This document shows, piece by piece, positions 19,519 through 28,942 of a stretch of 64,000 nt of DNA. Location: positions 434,001-498,000 of the forward strand of contig NZ_PGTY01000001.1 of NCBI RefSeq assembly GCF_002797915.1. The letters are read 5' to 3'. Numbering within the stretch: position 1 is the first letter of the stretch; each line of letters opens with the position of its first letter. The DNA is from Yoonia maricola (GTDB taxonomy: Bacteria > Pseudomonadota > Alphaproteobacteria > Rhodobacterales > Rhodobacteraceae). The notes under the pieces are model-generated. The model was not told the DNA's origin. It did no database searches and saw only the letters and a list, made by a program, of their open reading frames with translations. Made by a program: the position numbers and the translations under genes.

Positions 19519-20757
19519 ATGAAGACGTTAACGTGGAGAGTTCCGGCGCTAACCAGTGGTATCGGCGCGCTGCTTTCAGCGGCAATTTTGCCCACCGACT
19601 TAGCTGCTACCAATGGCTACAACTCAAATGGATACGACAGCCAATCCAAAGGGATGTCAGGCGCAGGTGTTGCAGTTGAGACGGGTGTCATGGGGCTCGC
19701 GCAGAACCCGGCTTTCGGCAACGAGGTCGGCAATGAAGCGACTGCTTGCTTGTCGTTCTTTTCTCCGGACCGCGGTTTTACATTTGGCGGCACGGAATTT
19801 GAAAGCGAAAATGATCTGTTTCTGATCCCCTGCCTTGGCGCAAACTTTCAGATCAGTCCGGATACCACCTTTGGTGTGCTGATTTACGGCAATGGCGGAT
19901 TGAACACCGAGTATGAAGCAAACCCCTTTGGCGGGTCTTCACCTTATGGCGTGAATCTGGAGCAGTTGTTTATTTCACCTAGCCTCGCCTATCAGATGAA
20001 CAGCGAATGGGCGCTGGGGATCGCCCCCGTCTTGGCGTTTCAACGTTTCAGCGCAACCGGGCTGGAACCATTTGCAGGCCTTTCAACAGATCCGACCAAG
20101 CTTACCAACAACGGCGATGATTTCTCCAATGGGTTTGGCATCAATGTTGGTGCGCTTTGGAAGCCAGATGCCAACTGGAAAATTGGTGCATCATACAGAT
20201 CCCGCATCAACATGAGCGCGTTCGACGAGTACGCAGGGCTCTTTGCGGAACAAGGTGATTTTGACATTCCACCTGTCGCGACAATTGGTGCCGCAGTCAC
20301 ACTGCCTAACGCCCCAAGCGTAACGCTTACGGCCGAATACCAACGCATTTTCTACGGCGACATCCCGGCGATCGCCAATAGCGGAGCGTTGTTTGCAACC
20401 GCTCTGGGCGCGGATGATGGCCCCGGTTTTGGTTGGAAGGACATGGATGTTGTGCGTTTGGGCGCTGTAGTCGAGGCGGACGAAAAATGGACGTGGCGGA
20501 GTGGCGTGAGTTATTCCACGAGCTTCATTGACGACGATGAGGTGCTCTTCAACACGCTGGCACCTGCAACGCCACAGTGGCACGCCTCAGTCGGTGCCGA
20601 CTACATGTTCAATGATCGATGGTCTGTGACAAGCTCTTACACACGAGCTTTTGAAGGCACCGTATCGGGCGCCAACCTGACGCCTGGCTTTGATGCCCCG
20701 GTCGAACTGAGGATGGATCAGCACGACTTCACGGTTGGTGTTGTTTATAACTGGTAG
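19519..20757 (+). CDS. Outer-membrane transporter, OmpP1/FadL family
   Basis: 412 residues, the usual length for FadL-type barrels. A leader with a hydrophobic core (PALTSGIGALLSAAILP) precedes the N-terminal plug-like segment NGYNSNGYDSQSKGMSGAGVA, which resembles the hatch motif in which GMSGA follows the NPA box (AQNPAFG). Many aromatic-bounded strands follow, ending with HDFTVGVVYNW. FadL proteins move hydrophobic molecules such as long-chain fatty acids or aromatic hydrocarbons across the outer membrane. CAGGAG before the ATG is a good ribosome site. The shared upstream element suggests co-regulation with the fusion gene at 17649. Confidence 0.88.
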   Translation: MKTLTWRVPALTSGIGALLSAAILPTDLAATNGYNSNGYDSQSKGMSGAGVAVETGVMGLAQNPAFGNEVGNEATACLSFFSPDRGFTFGGTEFESENDLFLIPCLGANFQISPDTTFGVLIYGNGGLNTEYEANPFGGSSPYGVNLEQLFISPSLAYQMNSEWALGIAPVLAFQRFSATGLEPFAGLSTDPTKLTNNGDDFSNGFGINVGALWKPDANWKIGASYRSRINMSAFDEYAGLFAEQGDFDIPPVATIGAAVTLPNAPSVTLTAEYQRIFYGDIPAIANSGALFATALGADDGPGFGWKDMDVVRLGAVVEADEKWTWRSGVSYSTSFIDDDEVLFNTLAPATPQWHASVGADYMFNDRWSVTSSYTRAFEGTVSGANLTPGFDAPVELRMDQHDFTVGVVYNW

Positions 20758-21271
20758 GCTAGGCTAATCGGTGAGCGCGCAGGCACTCACGTTTTCTTCC
20801 GAGCGTCCTGAGCAGACTGGTGGTGCTCTGAAGTGCTGCGACTTTGTTTCCGGTCCTATTGCAAATGTATGTGAAGATCATACGCCGGTGCTGCGCGAGA
20901 GAATTGGCTGTCATATCGAACTGACGCTGTTGAAGCTGGATCAGTTGAAAGAGCTTGCTTTGCTAGAGAGAGCATGAATGACTGGTTCTAGAACTATGTC
21001 TCGAAGCGTCTTATCTTGCTCCAGCGGCATTCTATTTGCTGCGAGCACACGCAACGAGAAACTCGATCTCTCCTTTGGACTCAAAGGAGACATTCGGTCC
21101 AAGTTAATCTGGACGCAGTTCTCATGACCTGTTATTCGCTTCTTATGAAAAGCATCTGCATCATCACCTGCTGCATTATTAGCTGCTGACATCTGTCGCG
21201 GGTTGCTCTTTCACGTTTCCAATCAAAACTGAACTTGATAAGCCCGTGGCGCAACCCTGCGCGAGGCATCC
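20758..21271. other. 514-base gap with no supported gene
   Basis: Two short frames (20771-20977 plus, 20941-21192 minus) show no family features, no good ribosome site and partly overlap each other. A perfect nine-base stem-loop, TCTCCTTTG GACT CAAAGGAGA, lies at 21069-21090 without a following T-run. It might be a regulatory hairpin for cysS, whose start is 182 bases downstream, or a remnant of an acquired segment. Confidence 0.45.
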
Positions 21272-22705
21272 ATGACGACCATCCGCCTGAACAACACAAA
21301 GACCCGCAAACGCGAGGACTTTGTCCCGATTGATCCGCAAAACGTGCGTTTGTATCTCTGCGGGCCAACGGTTTATGACCGCGCGCATATGGGCAATCTG
21401 CGCCCTTCACTTGTGTTTGATGTGCTTTTTCGCTTGCTCAAAGAGGTCTATGGTGCGGATCACGTGACTTACGTGCGCAACTTCACGGATGTGGATGATA
21501 AGATCAACGCCCGCGCCGCTGAGACGGGCCGCGCCATTGGGGATATCACGGCAGAGACGATCCGGTGGTATCATGAAGATCTGGATGAGGTCGGCTTGCA
21601 GCGTCCCACGCATGAGCCGCGTGCAACTGATCATATCGGTCAGATGATCGCGATGATCGAAGTTCTGATTGAGAAAGGCCATGCTTATGCGGCAGAGGGC
21701 CATGTGCTTTTTGCGGTCGATAGCTACGCTGACTACGGTGCACTGTCAGGCCGATCTATTGACGATATGATCGCTGGTGCACGGGTTGAGGTCGCCCCTT
21801 ACAAGCGCAATCCGATGGATTTCGTGCTATGGAAGCCTTCAGATGACGGTGTGCCGGGCTGGGCCAGCCCATGGGGCTACGGCCGCCCCGGTTGGCACAT
21901 CGAATGCTCAGCAATGGCGCATGAACTTTTGGGCGAGACGTTTGATATTCACGGCGGTGGCAATGATTTGCAGTTCCCGCACCATGAAAATGAGATCGCA
22001 CAATCTGCATGTGCCCATCCGACAGGGGAATTCGCACGCTATTGGCTGCATAACGAGATGTTGCAAGTCGAGGGCAAGAAGATGTCCAAGTCCTTGGGCA
22101 ATTTCTTTACCATCCGCGACCTGCTGGATCAGGGCGTGCCGGGCGAAGTGATCCGTCTGGTCATGCTGGGGACGCACTACAGCAAGACCATGGATTGGAC
22201 CGAGGCACGTCGGGCCGAAGCAGAAGGCACGCTGCGAAAATGGTACGGTATCCTGCATGGCCATGGCTTTGGGCCAGAACTAATTACGGCGCTAGAGGCC
22301 GAAGGCAAATGGGTGCCGGATGCGGAGTTCATTGGCGTGCTGGCCAATGATCTGAATACATCCGGTGCGCTGGCCCGGCTGCATGTGTTGGCCAAAGGCA
22401 AAACGCCGGTCGCGCTGGCTGGATTTGCCTATGGCATGCAAATGCTGGGCTTGGTGAACGATTGGTCCGCGATCCCGCAGTTTGATGGGGGTGAGGCGGG
22501 TGCAGGTGTGGCCCCGGCCATTGCGGGGCGTGTTGATGCGCTCTTGGCAGATCGGGCGGCGGCACGCGCGGCCAAGGATTGGGCGCGGGCGGATCAGGTG
22601 CGCGATATCCTGAGTGCTGCGGGTGTGCAGGTGACGGATGTGGGCGGGCAAGCCACCTGGGCACCGGGGCCTGACTTTGATGCGGCCAAGCTGGAGGGTC
22701 TGTGA
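21272..22705 (+). CDS. cysS: Cysteinyl-tRNA synthetase
   Basis: 477 residues. Class I synthetase charging tRNA-Cys. The zinc/ATP motif [16 protein letters not shown] (a HIGH variant, with the Cys ligand) is at about residues 28-43, [12 protein letters not shown] follows, [15 protein letters not shown] carries further zinc ligands, and [10 protein letters not shown] is the KMSKS loop near residue 270. The C-terminal helical bundle and anticodon-binding region end normally. The stop overlaps the next gene's ATG by one base. Homologues in alphaproteobacteria often precede cimA, but here another gene lies between. Confidence 0.97.
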   Translation: MTTIRLNNTKTRKREDFVPIDPQNVRLYLCGPTVYDRAHMGNLRPSLVFDVLFRLLKEVYGADHVTYVRNFTDVDDKINARAAETGRAIGDITAETIRWYHEDLDEVGLQRPTHEPRATDHIGQMIAMIEVLIEKGHAYAAEGHVLFAVDSYADYGALSGRSIDDMIAGARVEVAPYKRNPMDFVLWKPSDDGVPGWASPWGYGRPGWHIECSAMAHELLGETFDIHGGGNDLQFPHHENEIAQSACAHPTGEFARYWLHNEMLQVEGKKMSKSLGNFFTIRDLLDQGVPGEVIRLVMLGTHYSKTMDWTEARRAEAEGTLRKWYGILHGHGFGPELITALEAEGKWVPDAEFIGVLANDLNTSGALARLHVLAKGKTPVALAGFAYGMQMLGLVNDWSAIPQFDGGEAGAGVAPAIAGRVDALLADRAAARAAKDWARADQVRDILSAAGVQVTDVGGQATWAPGPDFDAAKLEGL

Positions 22706-23295
22706 TGACACCCGAGTTTTGGATTACAATCGCAGCCATTGTACTTGGCCCCATAATCGCTGTGTTCTTGGCGCAGCAATTGCAAAAATCAGAGCAAGAG
22801 AAACAGAAACGCCTTTTCGTTTTTAGAACTCTTATGACGACGAGAAGGATGGTTCTAAGTCCTGATCGAGTCCAAGCTTTGAACCTGATCGAGGTTGAAT
22901 TCTCAAGTTACCCAAAAGTCATGGGGAAGTTCCGAGAATTACTTGCAGTTTATAACGATGTTGCTCGCTGGAAATCAGATGACGAGAGCGTTCGAAAGAA
23001 AGTGCTGGAGGACGTAGACGACAAGACCGCTGAGTTGCTTGGACAAATCGGAAAGACCCTTGGATATAAGCTCAATGACTTAGACTTATTGCGCGGTGGT
23101 TACGCTCCAGAAGCCTTCGGATTGTTGGAGCAGCAACAAGCAGAAATCAGAGAGTTTCTGGCGGGGCTTAACCGCGGGGATCGTCTGCTTCCAGTGGCCG
23201 TTGTTGACTATCGTCACTCAGAAAAGTTGCTGGAGCAGGCCCGCGACGCTCAGGTCCTCCTCGAAGCGGCTCAGAAAGAACAGGACGCGTCATGA
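22705..23295 (+). CDS. DUF6680-like protein with N-terminal membrane helix
   Basis: 196 residues: one membrane helix (about residues 5-24), a short charged linker (QLQKSEQEKQKR), then a mostly helical cytosolic domain rich in charged residues. The segment FRTLMTTRRMVLSPDRVQALNLIEVEF resembles the DUF6680 family. The function of that family is unknown. It overlaps cysS by one base (TGATG) and cimA by four, so it is embedded in their operon. Its GC content is visibly lower than either neighbour, suggesting a later insertion into the transcript without breaking coupling. Confidence 0.8.
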   Translation: MTPEFWITIAAIVLGPIIAVFLAQQLQKSEQEKQKRLFVFRTLMTTRRMVLSPDRVQALNLIEVEFSSYPKVMGKFRELLAVYNDVARWKSDDESVRKKVLEDVDDKTAELLGQIGKTLGYKLNDLDLLRGGYAPEAFGLLEQQQAEIREFLAGLNRGDRLLPVAVVDYRHSEKLLEQARDAQVLLEAAQKEQDAS

Positions 23296-24917
23296 CCAAA
23301 GAGCGCCTTTACCTTTTCGATACGACCCTGCGTGACGGCGCGCAGACCCAAGGTGTCCAGTTTTCGGCTGGTGAAAAGCAACAGATTGCTGCCGTTCTTG
23401 ATGCGTTGGGTCTTGATTATATCGAAGGGGGCTGGCCGGGCGCAAACCCGACCGATACCGAGTTTTTTGCAAGCCCACCCAAGACCCGTGCCACCTTTAC
23501 GGCCTTTGGCATGACCAAGCGCAGCGGCCGATCGGCCGAGAATGACGATGTTCTTGCAGCTGTGATGAACGCGGGCACGCCTGCCGTCTGTCTGGTCGGG
23601 AAGGCGCATGATTTCCATGTGACGACTGCGCTGGGGATCAGCCTTGAGGACAACATCGAAAACCTTTCCGCCAGCTTTGCCCATATCAAAGCGCAGGGCC
23701 GTGAGGGGCTGTTTGATGCCGAACATTTCTTTGATGGTTATAAAGCCAACCCGGACTATGCCTTGCAGGCAATCCATGCGGCCTATGATGTGGGGGCGCG
23801 CTGGATTGTGTTGTGTGACACCAACGGCGGCACGCTGCCGCATGAGGTTACGGACATTGTGACAGCGGTGATTGCCAGCGGCATTCCCGGCGATCATCTG
23901 GCGATCCATACCCATAATGATACCGAGAACGCGGTCGCCAATACGCTGGCAGCAGTGCTGGCGGGTGCCCGGCAGGTGCAAGGCACGTTGAACGGCTTGG
24001 GTGAGCGGTGTGGCAATGCCAACCTGACGACGCTGATCCCCACTTTGCTCCTGAAAGAACCCTATGCGAGCATGTTTGAAACGGGTGTAACGCATGATGG
24101 TCTGAAAGGCTTGCGCCGTGCCTCGCGGTTGCTGGATGATATCCTCAACCGGGTGCCTGCAAAGCAAGCACCATATGTGGGCGCCTCTGCCTTTGCCCAT
24201 AAATCCGGGCTGCACGCAAGCGCGATTGCCAAAGACCCGACCACCTATGAGCATGTTGATCCGGCGGCGGTCGGCAACAGCCGCATCGTGCCGATGTCGA
24301 ACCAAGCCGGGCAATCAAACCTGCGCGCCCGGTTGCTGGAGGCAGGGCTTGAGGTCGCCGCCGATGACCCCGCCTTGCCGCGCATTGTTGCGCGGATCAA
24401 GGAGCGTGAGGCGCAGGGGTTTTCCTATGATACAGCACAGGCCAGTTTTGAACTGTTGGCGCGCGAAGAGCTTGGCACGCTGCCTCGGTTTTTTGAGGTC
24501 AAGCGGTATCGCGTCACGGTCGAGCGCCGCAAGGACAAGCGCAATCGGATGGTCTCGATCTCTGAGGCGGTTGTTGTCACCAAGGTGCACGGCAAGAAGA
24601 TGCTGAATGTCAGCGAAAGCCAAGGCCCGGATGGGTCGGACCAAGGCCCGGTGAACGCGCTCAGCCGCGCGCTGTCCAAGGACCTTGGCCCATATCAGGA
24701 TATCATTGACGATATGCAGCTGGTCGACTTCAAAGTCCGCATCACCAACGGCGGGACCGAGGCTGTGACCCGCGTCATCATCGACAGCGAAGACGGCAAG
24801 GGGCGCCGCTGGTCCACCGTTGGAGTGAGTGCGAACATCGTCGACGCCTCTTTTGACGCGCTGATTGATGCGATCAATTGGAAATTGATCCGCGACGGGG
24901 CGAAGGCAGACGCATGA
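23292..24917 (+). CDS. cimA: (R)-citramalate synthase
   Basis: 541 residues. Condenses pyruvate with acetyl-CoA to citramalate, the first step of a threonine-independent isoleucine route. An HMGL-like TIM barrel opens with LFDTTLRDGAQTQGVQFSA (metal and pyruvate binding), carries LAIHTHNDTENAVANTLAA and LNGLGERCGNANL, and is followed by the LeuA-type allosteric dimerisation domain (about residues 400-530). Length and the GAQT motif fit CimA rather than LeuA, but 2-isopropylmalate synthase is the alternative. The start overlaps the preceding gene by four bases. Confidence 0.93.
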   Translation: MTKERLYLFDTTLRDGAQTQGVQFSAGEKQQIAAVLDALGLDYIEGGWPGANPTDTEFFASPPKTRATFTAFGMTKRSGRSAENDDVLAAVMNAGTPAVCLVGKAHDFHVTTALGISLEDNIENLSASFAHIKAQGREGLFDAEHFFDGYKANPDYALQAIHAAYDVGARWIVLCDTNGGTLPHEVTDIVTAVIASGIPGDHLAIHTHNDTENAVANTLAAVLAGARQVQGTLNGLGERCGNANLTTLIPTLLLKEPYASMFETGVTHDGLKGLRRASRLLDDILNRVPAKQAPYVGASAFAHKSGLHASAIAKDPTTYEHVDPAAVGNSRIVPMSNQAGQSNLRARLLEAGLEVAADDPALPRIVARIKEREAQGFSYDTAQASFELLAREELGTLPRFFEVKRYRVTVERRKDKRNRMVSISEAVVVTKVHGKKMLNVSESQGPDGSDQGPVNALSRALSKDLGPYQDIIDDMQLVDFKVRITNGGTEAVTRVIIDSEDGKGRRWSTVGVSANIVDASFDALIDAINWKLIRDGAKADA

Positions 24918-25681
24918 GCTTTGAGGCCTGTGCTGCGCTGGTTGAAAAGGCCGACCCCTTGCGCTTTCGCGTCGCAATGGCAGCGCCTGTCGCGGCGCGC
25001 CAAATCTTGTTTCCGCTCTATGCGTTTAATGTCGAAGTCGCCCGCGCGCCCTGGGTGACGCAAGAGGCGATGATTGCCGAGATGCGTTTGCAATGGTGGC
25101 GTGATGCATTGGAAGAGATTGCCCTCGGCAAGACGGTACGGCGGCACGAGGTCGTGGATGCCTTGGCGGGCTGTCTGGACCGCGAGGGTGCGCAATGCCT
25201 TGATGGTCTGGTCGCGGCGCGGCGGTGGGACGTCTATAAGGACCCGTTTGAAGGGGGCGATCATTTTGATGAGTATATTGATGCAACCTCTGGCCATCTG
25301 ATGTGGACAGCTGCGCGGTTGCTTGGCACCGCTGAGGAAACCGTGGTGCGGGGGTTTGCATATGGTGTGGGGGTCGCAAATATCTTTCAGGCGGTGCCGG
25401 CCTTGCAGGGGCAGTCGCGCCAGCCGCTGATTGATGGATCTGATGCGGGCGTCGCGGCTTTGGCGGGGCGGGGCTTGGCGCGTTTGGATAAAGCGCGGGG
25501 ACAACGTGGTGCAGTTTCAAAGGCATCGGGTTCTGCATTGGTTGCGGGCTATCATGCGCGTCCGGTGCTGCGCATGGTGCAGACTGCGCCGGGGCGTGTG
25601 AAAGCAGATGCGATCGATACCAATCCGGCGCGTGACAGCTTGCGGTTTCTGAATGTTTCATTGCGTGGTTGGTGGCGCTAA
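24914..25681 (+). CDS. Squalene/phytoene synthase family protein
   Basis: 255 residues starting at the ATG that overlaps the cimA stop (ATGA). Family signatures are partial: RFRVAMAAPVAARQILFPLYAFN, MRLQWWRDALEEI and FDEYIDATSGHLMW align with the helices of isoprenoid synthases, but the paired DxxxD motifs are imperfect. Proteins of this shorter subgroup in alphaproteobacteria resemble mitochondrial NDUFAF6, a complex I assembly factor, rather than true phytoene synthases. No carotenoid genes are nearby, which favours the assembly-factor view. Confidence 0.85.
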   Translation: MSFEACAALVEKADPLRFRVAMAAPVAARQILFPLYAFNVEVARAPWVTQEAMIAEMRLQWWRDALEEIALGKTVRRHEVVDALAGCLDREGAQCLDGLVAARRWDVYKDPFEGGDHFDEYIDATSGHLMWTAARLLGTAEETVVRGFAYGVGVANIFQAVPALQGQSRQPLIDGSDAGVAALAGRGLARLDKARGQRGAVSKASGSALVAGYHARPVLRMVQTAPGRVKADAIDTNPARDSLRFLNVSLRGWWR

Positions 25682-26349
25682 TTTGCGGCGACCTCTGCGA
25701 TTGCGCGCCTGAGCGCCTTTGCGCCGCGTGGGTTTAGTTTTTCTACTGCCGTCTCCGGCGCAATGTCATGTTGATCCAGAAAAACCGCCAACGCATATGC
25801 GCGCGACTCTTGCGTCATATAGCCGGACCATCCCATTTGGGCAGGACCCTCGATCGCGAAAAGGCCAAAGCCGTGCGTGATGCAATGTAGATCGGTCGAA
25901 AGCTCGTGCACCGGCTCACCGCCTGGCATGAGGTCAATGTAATTGGCCAGTCGCGCATGCATCAATTCATGCGTCATCGTGTTGATGAAGGCGACGGGCT
26001 GGCGCATCAGCGCAGGATCATATGAGATTAGTGGGTTTTCCCAATCGTGTTCATAAGTGCCCCCGACTGATGAAAGGTCTTGGTAGGTGTGACGGTATTC
26101 GGGGTCGATCATATCCAGTGGCTCCACAGGGATCCGTCGCACTGGGATCAGAGCCGCAATATCATCAGCGATCTGCTGGGCGATTTTGGGGGTGTCACCA
26201 GCGTCTGCGGTGAAGAATTGCCTGCTGGCCGTTATAAGTTGGCGTGAGGCGGACCAGTCATGACCAAAGGTCTTGTTCGTCCAGTCAAAGCCGTCGTAAA
26301 TCCAGTCCTTCAGATCATCGCTGATACTTGATTTCTTGCGCCAAAACAT
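25678..26349 (-). CDS. Uncharacterised protein with an HExxH zinc-peptidase-like motif
   Basis: 223 residues, no signal peptide or membrane helix. THELMH near residue 133 matches the HExxH zinc motif, and HELSTDLHCITHG about 25 residues later offers further His/Glu ligands, so a gluzincin-like metallopeptidase is plausible. The N-terminus (RKKSSISDDLKDWIYDGFDWTNKTFG) is acidic and aromatic. It overlaps the convergent synthase-like gene by four bases and precedes nothing obvious. I cannot name the family. Confidence 0.75.
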   Translation of the reverse strand: MFWRKKSSISDDLKDWIYDGFDWTNKTFGHDWSASRQLITASRQFFTADAGDTPKIAQQIADDIAALIPVRRIPVEPLDMIDPEYRHTYQDLSSVGGTYEHDWENPLISYDPALMRQPVAFINTMTHELMHARLANYIDLMPGGEPVHELSTDLHCITHGFGLFAIEGPAQMGWSGYMTQESRAYALAVFLDQHDIAPETAVEKLNPRGAKALRRAIAEVAAN

Positions 26350-26362
26350 CTGGCTTCCCGTT

Positions 26363-27577
26363 CTAGACAGCCATCTTTGGCTGGCGCACCAGCCAGATCA
26401 GTGAACCGCCGGCCAACACGAGGAAGGGAACCATCGCCATGTTCACGGCATTCCAGCCTTCGACCGGCGATCCGCCAGAACAGTTCATCAGCCCACCAGA
26501 GGCCAGCGATGCAACGGTGACCATGCCAAAGACAATCATGTCGTTCATGCCTTGTACGTTGCCACGCTCTTCGGGCTTATGTGCGCCCGCCAACATGGTC
26601 GTGGCTCCGATAAAGCCAAAATTCCAGCCAAGGCCGAGCAGGATCAGGGCCAGGTAGAAATTGGTAAGTTCAACACCAGACAGAGCGACACCGCCTGCCA
26701 GCGCGAGAATAACCAAACCGAGCGAGACAATCCGCTCAACCCCGAAGCGGGCGATCAGGTGCCCGGTGAAGAAAGAGGGTGCAAACATCGCCAGCACATG
26801 GGCCGAGACGATGTCGTTGGCATTGTCGGTGGTAAAGCCGCAGCCGACGACAGCGAGTGGTGTCGATGTCATCACTAGGTTCATCAGCGCGTAGGACACC
26901 ATCGCACAAATGACAGCGACCAAGATACGTGGGTCGCGGATCAGCTCCATCCGTGAGCGGCCGGTTGTGGACGCCGTTTCCGGTTCTGTTCTAGAGCCCT
27001 TGGGCAGGTCCAGCCAGAGGAACAACAGCATGCCTACAAGGTTCAACGCGATGATCGCGATGTAGGTTCCGAGAAAGGGGACGACGTAGGCGTCTTGCAC
27101 CAATTTGTTGAGTTGTGGGCCGACGATGGCTGACAAAAGCCCGCCCGCCATCACGTAAGAGATGGCTTTGGGGCGGAAGGCCTCGGACGCGGTATCGGTC
27201 GCGGCGAAGCGGTAAAAACCCTGTGCAGACATATAGATACCGGTGAGGTAGGAACCTGCCAGCAGCGTGATGAATGAACTGGTGTAGAGGCCGTAGGCGG
27301 ACACCGCTGCGCCGCATGCGCCAGCGAAGGCGCCAAGGAAAAAACCAAACCGCCGTCCGTTGCGCTGCATCAGCGGGCTGATCCACGGTGCTGTGGTCAT
27401 TGATCCGAAGACGATGAACGATATGGGCAGCGTGGCAAGGCAAACATTGCTGGCCAGTTGTCCACCTGCCAGACCACCGACGACAAAGATCATCGGCAAT
27501 TGCGCGCCAAGTATGGCTTGGGCCAGCACCAGAACAGCCACATTTCGTTTGGCCCGTGTGTCATCAACATCAATCAT
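26363..27577 (-). CDS. Major facilitator superfamily transporter
   Basis: 404 residues, twelve predicted membrane helices with a central cytosolic loop (about residues 195-210, KGSRTEPETASTTGRSR). The QRNGRRFGF loop between helices 2 and 3 resembles the MFS motif A, and a similar basic loop (ARFGVERI) occurs in the second half. The substrate is not deducible. It lies 13 bases upstream of the HExxH gene on the same strand, so the two may share a transcript, and it follows cobB after a 42-base gap. Confidence 0.9.
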   Translation of the reverse strand: MIDVDDTRAKRNVAVLVLAQAILGAQLPMIFVVGGLAGGQLASNVCLATLPISFIVFGSMTTAPWISPLMQRNGRRFGFFLGAFAGACGAAVSAYGLYTSSFITLLAGSYLTGIYMSAQGFYRFAATDTASEAFRPKAISYVMAGGLLSAIVGPQLNKLVQDAYVVPFLGTYIAIIALNLVGMLLFLWLDLPKGSRTEPETASTTGRSRMELIRDPRILVAVICAMVSYALMNLVMTSTPLAVVGCGFTTDNANDIVSAHVLAMFAPSFFTGHLIARFGVERIVSLGLVILALAGGVALSGVELTNFYLALILLGLGWNFGFIGATTMLAGAHKPEERGNVQGMNDMIVFGMVTVASLASGGLMNCSGGSPVEGWNAVNMAMVPFLVLAGGSLIWLVRQPKMAV

Positions 27578-27619
27578 TCTGTATCGGTACGCCTGCTCTG
27601 ACGTGGGTGCAAGGATTGC

Positions 27620-28870
27620 TTATGCACAGTCGATAATATGGGCAAAGCTTCCGCTGACCTTGTCTTGGATCAAACCCATGGGGGGAAGTGCAGTGCCTTC
27701 TGCGTCATGGGTTTGGAAAAGAGGGGTGCCTTCGGCCCGCAGGGTTGTGGCGTAGTGAAATTCATGGCCTTTCCATGCACCCGCAAAGGGGCCTGTACCG
27801 GCAATGAGGTCGCGGTAGCCGAGGTGCAGCTTGCGTGTGGCGAATGATGTGTCCAACCGCAGGAGCCCCGCCATTTTGTGCGTGATGCCCTCTGTGTCAG
27901 TCAGGGTCTCGCCCAAGGTCATATAGCCGCCGCACTCACCATAAATCTGGGCTTTGCTGTTTTGCAGGGAGGCGAGAAAGATTGCGTTTGCGGCAAGCTT
28001 TCCAGCGTGTAGTTCGGGGTAGCCGCCGGGTAGGTAGATCAAATCGGCTTGCGGCGCTGGCGCATCGGCAAGCGGCGAAAAGAAGCGGATGCTGGCACCG
28101 GCGTCGTGCCAGTCTTGCACCAAATGCGGGTAGCTGAAGGCGAAGGCTGCGTCATGGGCGATAGCGATGCTCTGCGCTGGTGGTGTTCGCTTTTTGTATG
28201 AAGGCTGGGACGGCAGCGGTTTAAGCAGGGCTTCTAGCGCGGGCATGTCACAATGATCATTGATCAGCGCTGCCGCGCGATCCAGATAGCGATCGAGGTC
28301 TGGCCGTTCCTGCGCCTGCACCAGACCCAGATGTCTGGATGGTTGATTGAGTGCGGGCGCGCGCGGGATAGCACCAAAGATGGGTGTATCGCCCAGCGCG
28401 CGGCGCAGCATCGCTTCGTGTCGCGCCGAGCCGACATTGTTGAGGATGATCCCGGCGATCTGCACGTCTGGATCATGTTGCATGAACCCTTTTGCCAGCG
28501 GTGCGATTGAGTCTGCCATTTTGCCTGCGTCAATGACCAGGATCACGGGAAGGTTCAGAATGCGGGCGAGATCGGCTGTGGCCCCTTTGCCGTCTGGCGG
28601 TGCGCCGTCAAAAAGGCCCATGGCCCCTTCAATGATCAATGGCGCGCCATCTGCGCTACGTGTCTTGATCCGTTCTGGCGTCATCGCCCAGGCGTCGAGA
28701 TTCAGGCAGGGCTGGCCGCAGGCGGCTTCGTGAAAGCGCGGGTCAATGTAATCCGGCCCCGACTTGGCGGCTCTGACGGGCACTTTGCGTCTTTTAAGCG
28801 CGCGCAGCAGGCCAAGGGTAAGTGTGGTCTTGCCGCTGCCGGATGCAGGGGCTGCAATAATAAAGCTCAT
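27620..28870 (-). CDS. cobB: Cobyrinate/hydrogenobyrinate a,c-diamide synthase
   Basis: 416 residues. Amidates the a and c side chains of the corrin ring, with glutamine as nitrogen donor and ATP. The N-terminal dethiobiotin-synthase-like domain has the P-loop APASGSGKTTLTLGLL at residues 7-22 and SGPDYIDPRFHEAACG. The C-terminal class I glutamine amidotransferase domain has the nucleophile motif YGECGGYMTLG near residue 310. CobB (aerobic) and CbiA (anaerobic) are the same family. The gap to cobA is 72 bases, and both are transcribed leftwards. Confidence 0.95.
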   Translation of the reverse strand: MSFIIAAPASGSGKTTLTLGLLRALKRRKVPVRAAKSGPDYIDPRFHEAACGQPCLNLDAWAMTPERIKTRSADGAPLIIEGAMGLFDGAPPDGKGATADLARILNLPVILVIDAGKMADSIAPLAKGFMQHDPDVQIAGIILNNVGSARHEAMLRRALGDTPIFGAIPRAPALNQPSRHLGLVQAQERPDLDRYLDRAAALINDHCDMPALEALLKPLPSQPSYKKRTPPAQSIAIAHDAAFAFSYPHLVQDWHDAGASIRFFSPLADAPAPQADLIYLPGGYPELHAGKLAANAIFLASLQNSKAQIYGECGGYMTLGETLTDTEGITHKMAGLLRLDTSFATRKLHLGYRDLIAGTGPFAGAWKGHEFHYATTLRAEGTPLFQTHDAEGTALPPMGLIQDKVSGSFAHIIDCA

Positions 28871-28942
28871 CGCTGACGGAGGCGGTGGTCTGCCTCCGGC
28901 GGAAGTTTGATTGGACGAAGAAAGAGGTGGCCGGCCATTTGA

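Noticed and set aside
20771-20977. 68-codon frame starting GTG
   Set aside because: No ribosome site, no family features, and composition like the surrounding non-coding gap.
20941-21192. 83-codon minus-strand frame
   Set aside because: Overlaps another doubtful frame, and no recognisable domain.
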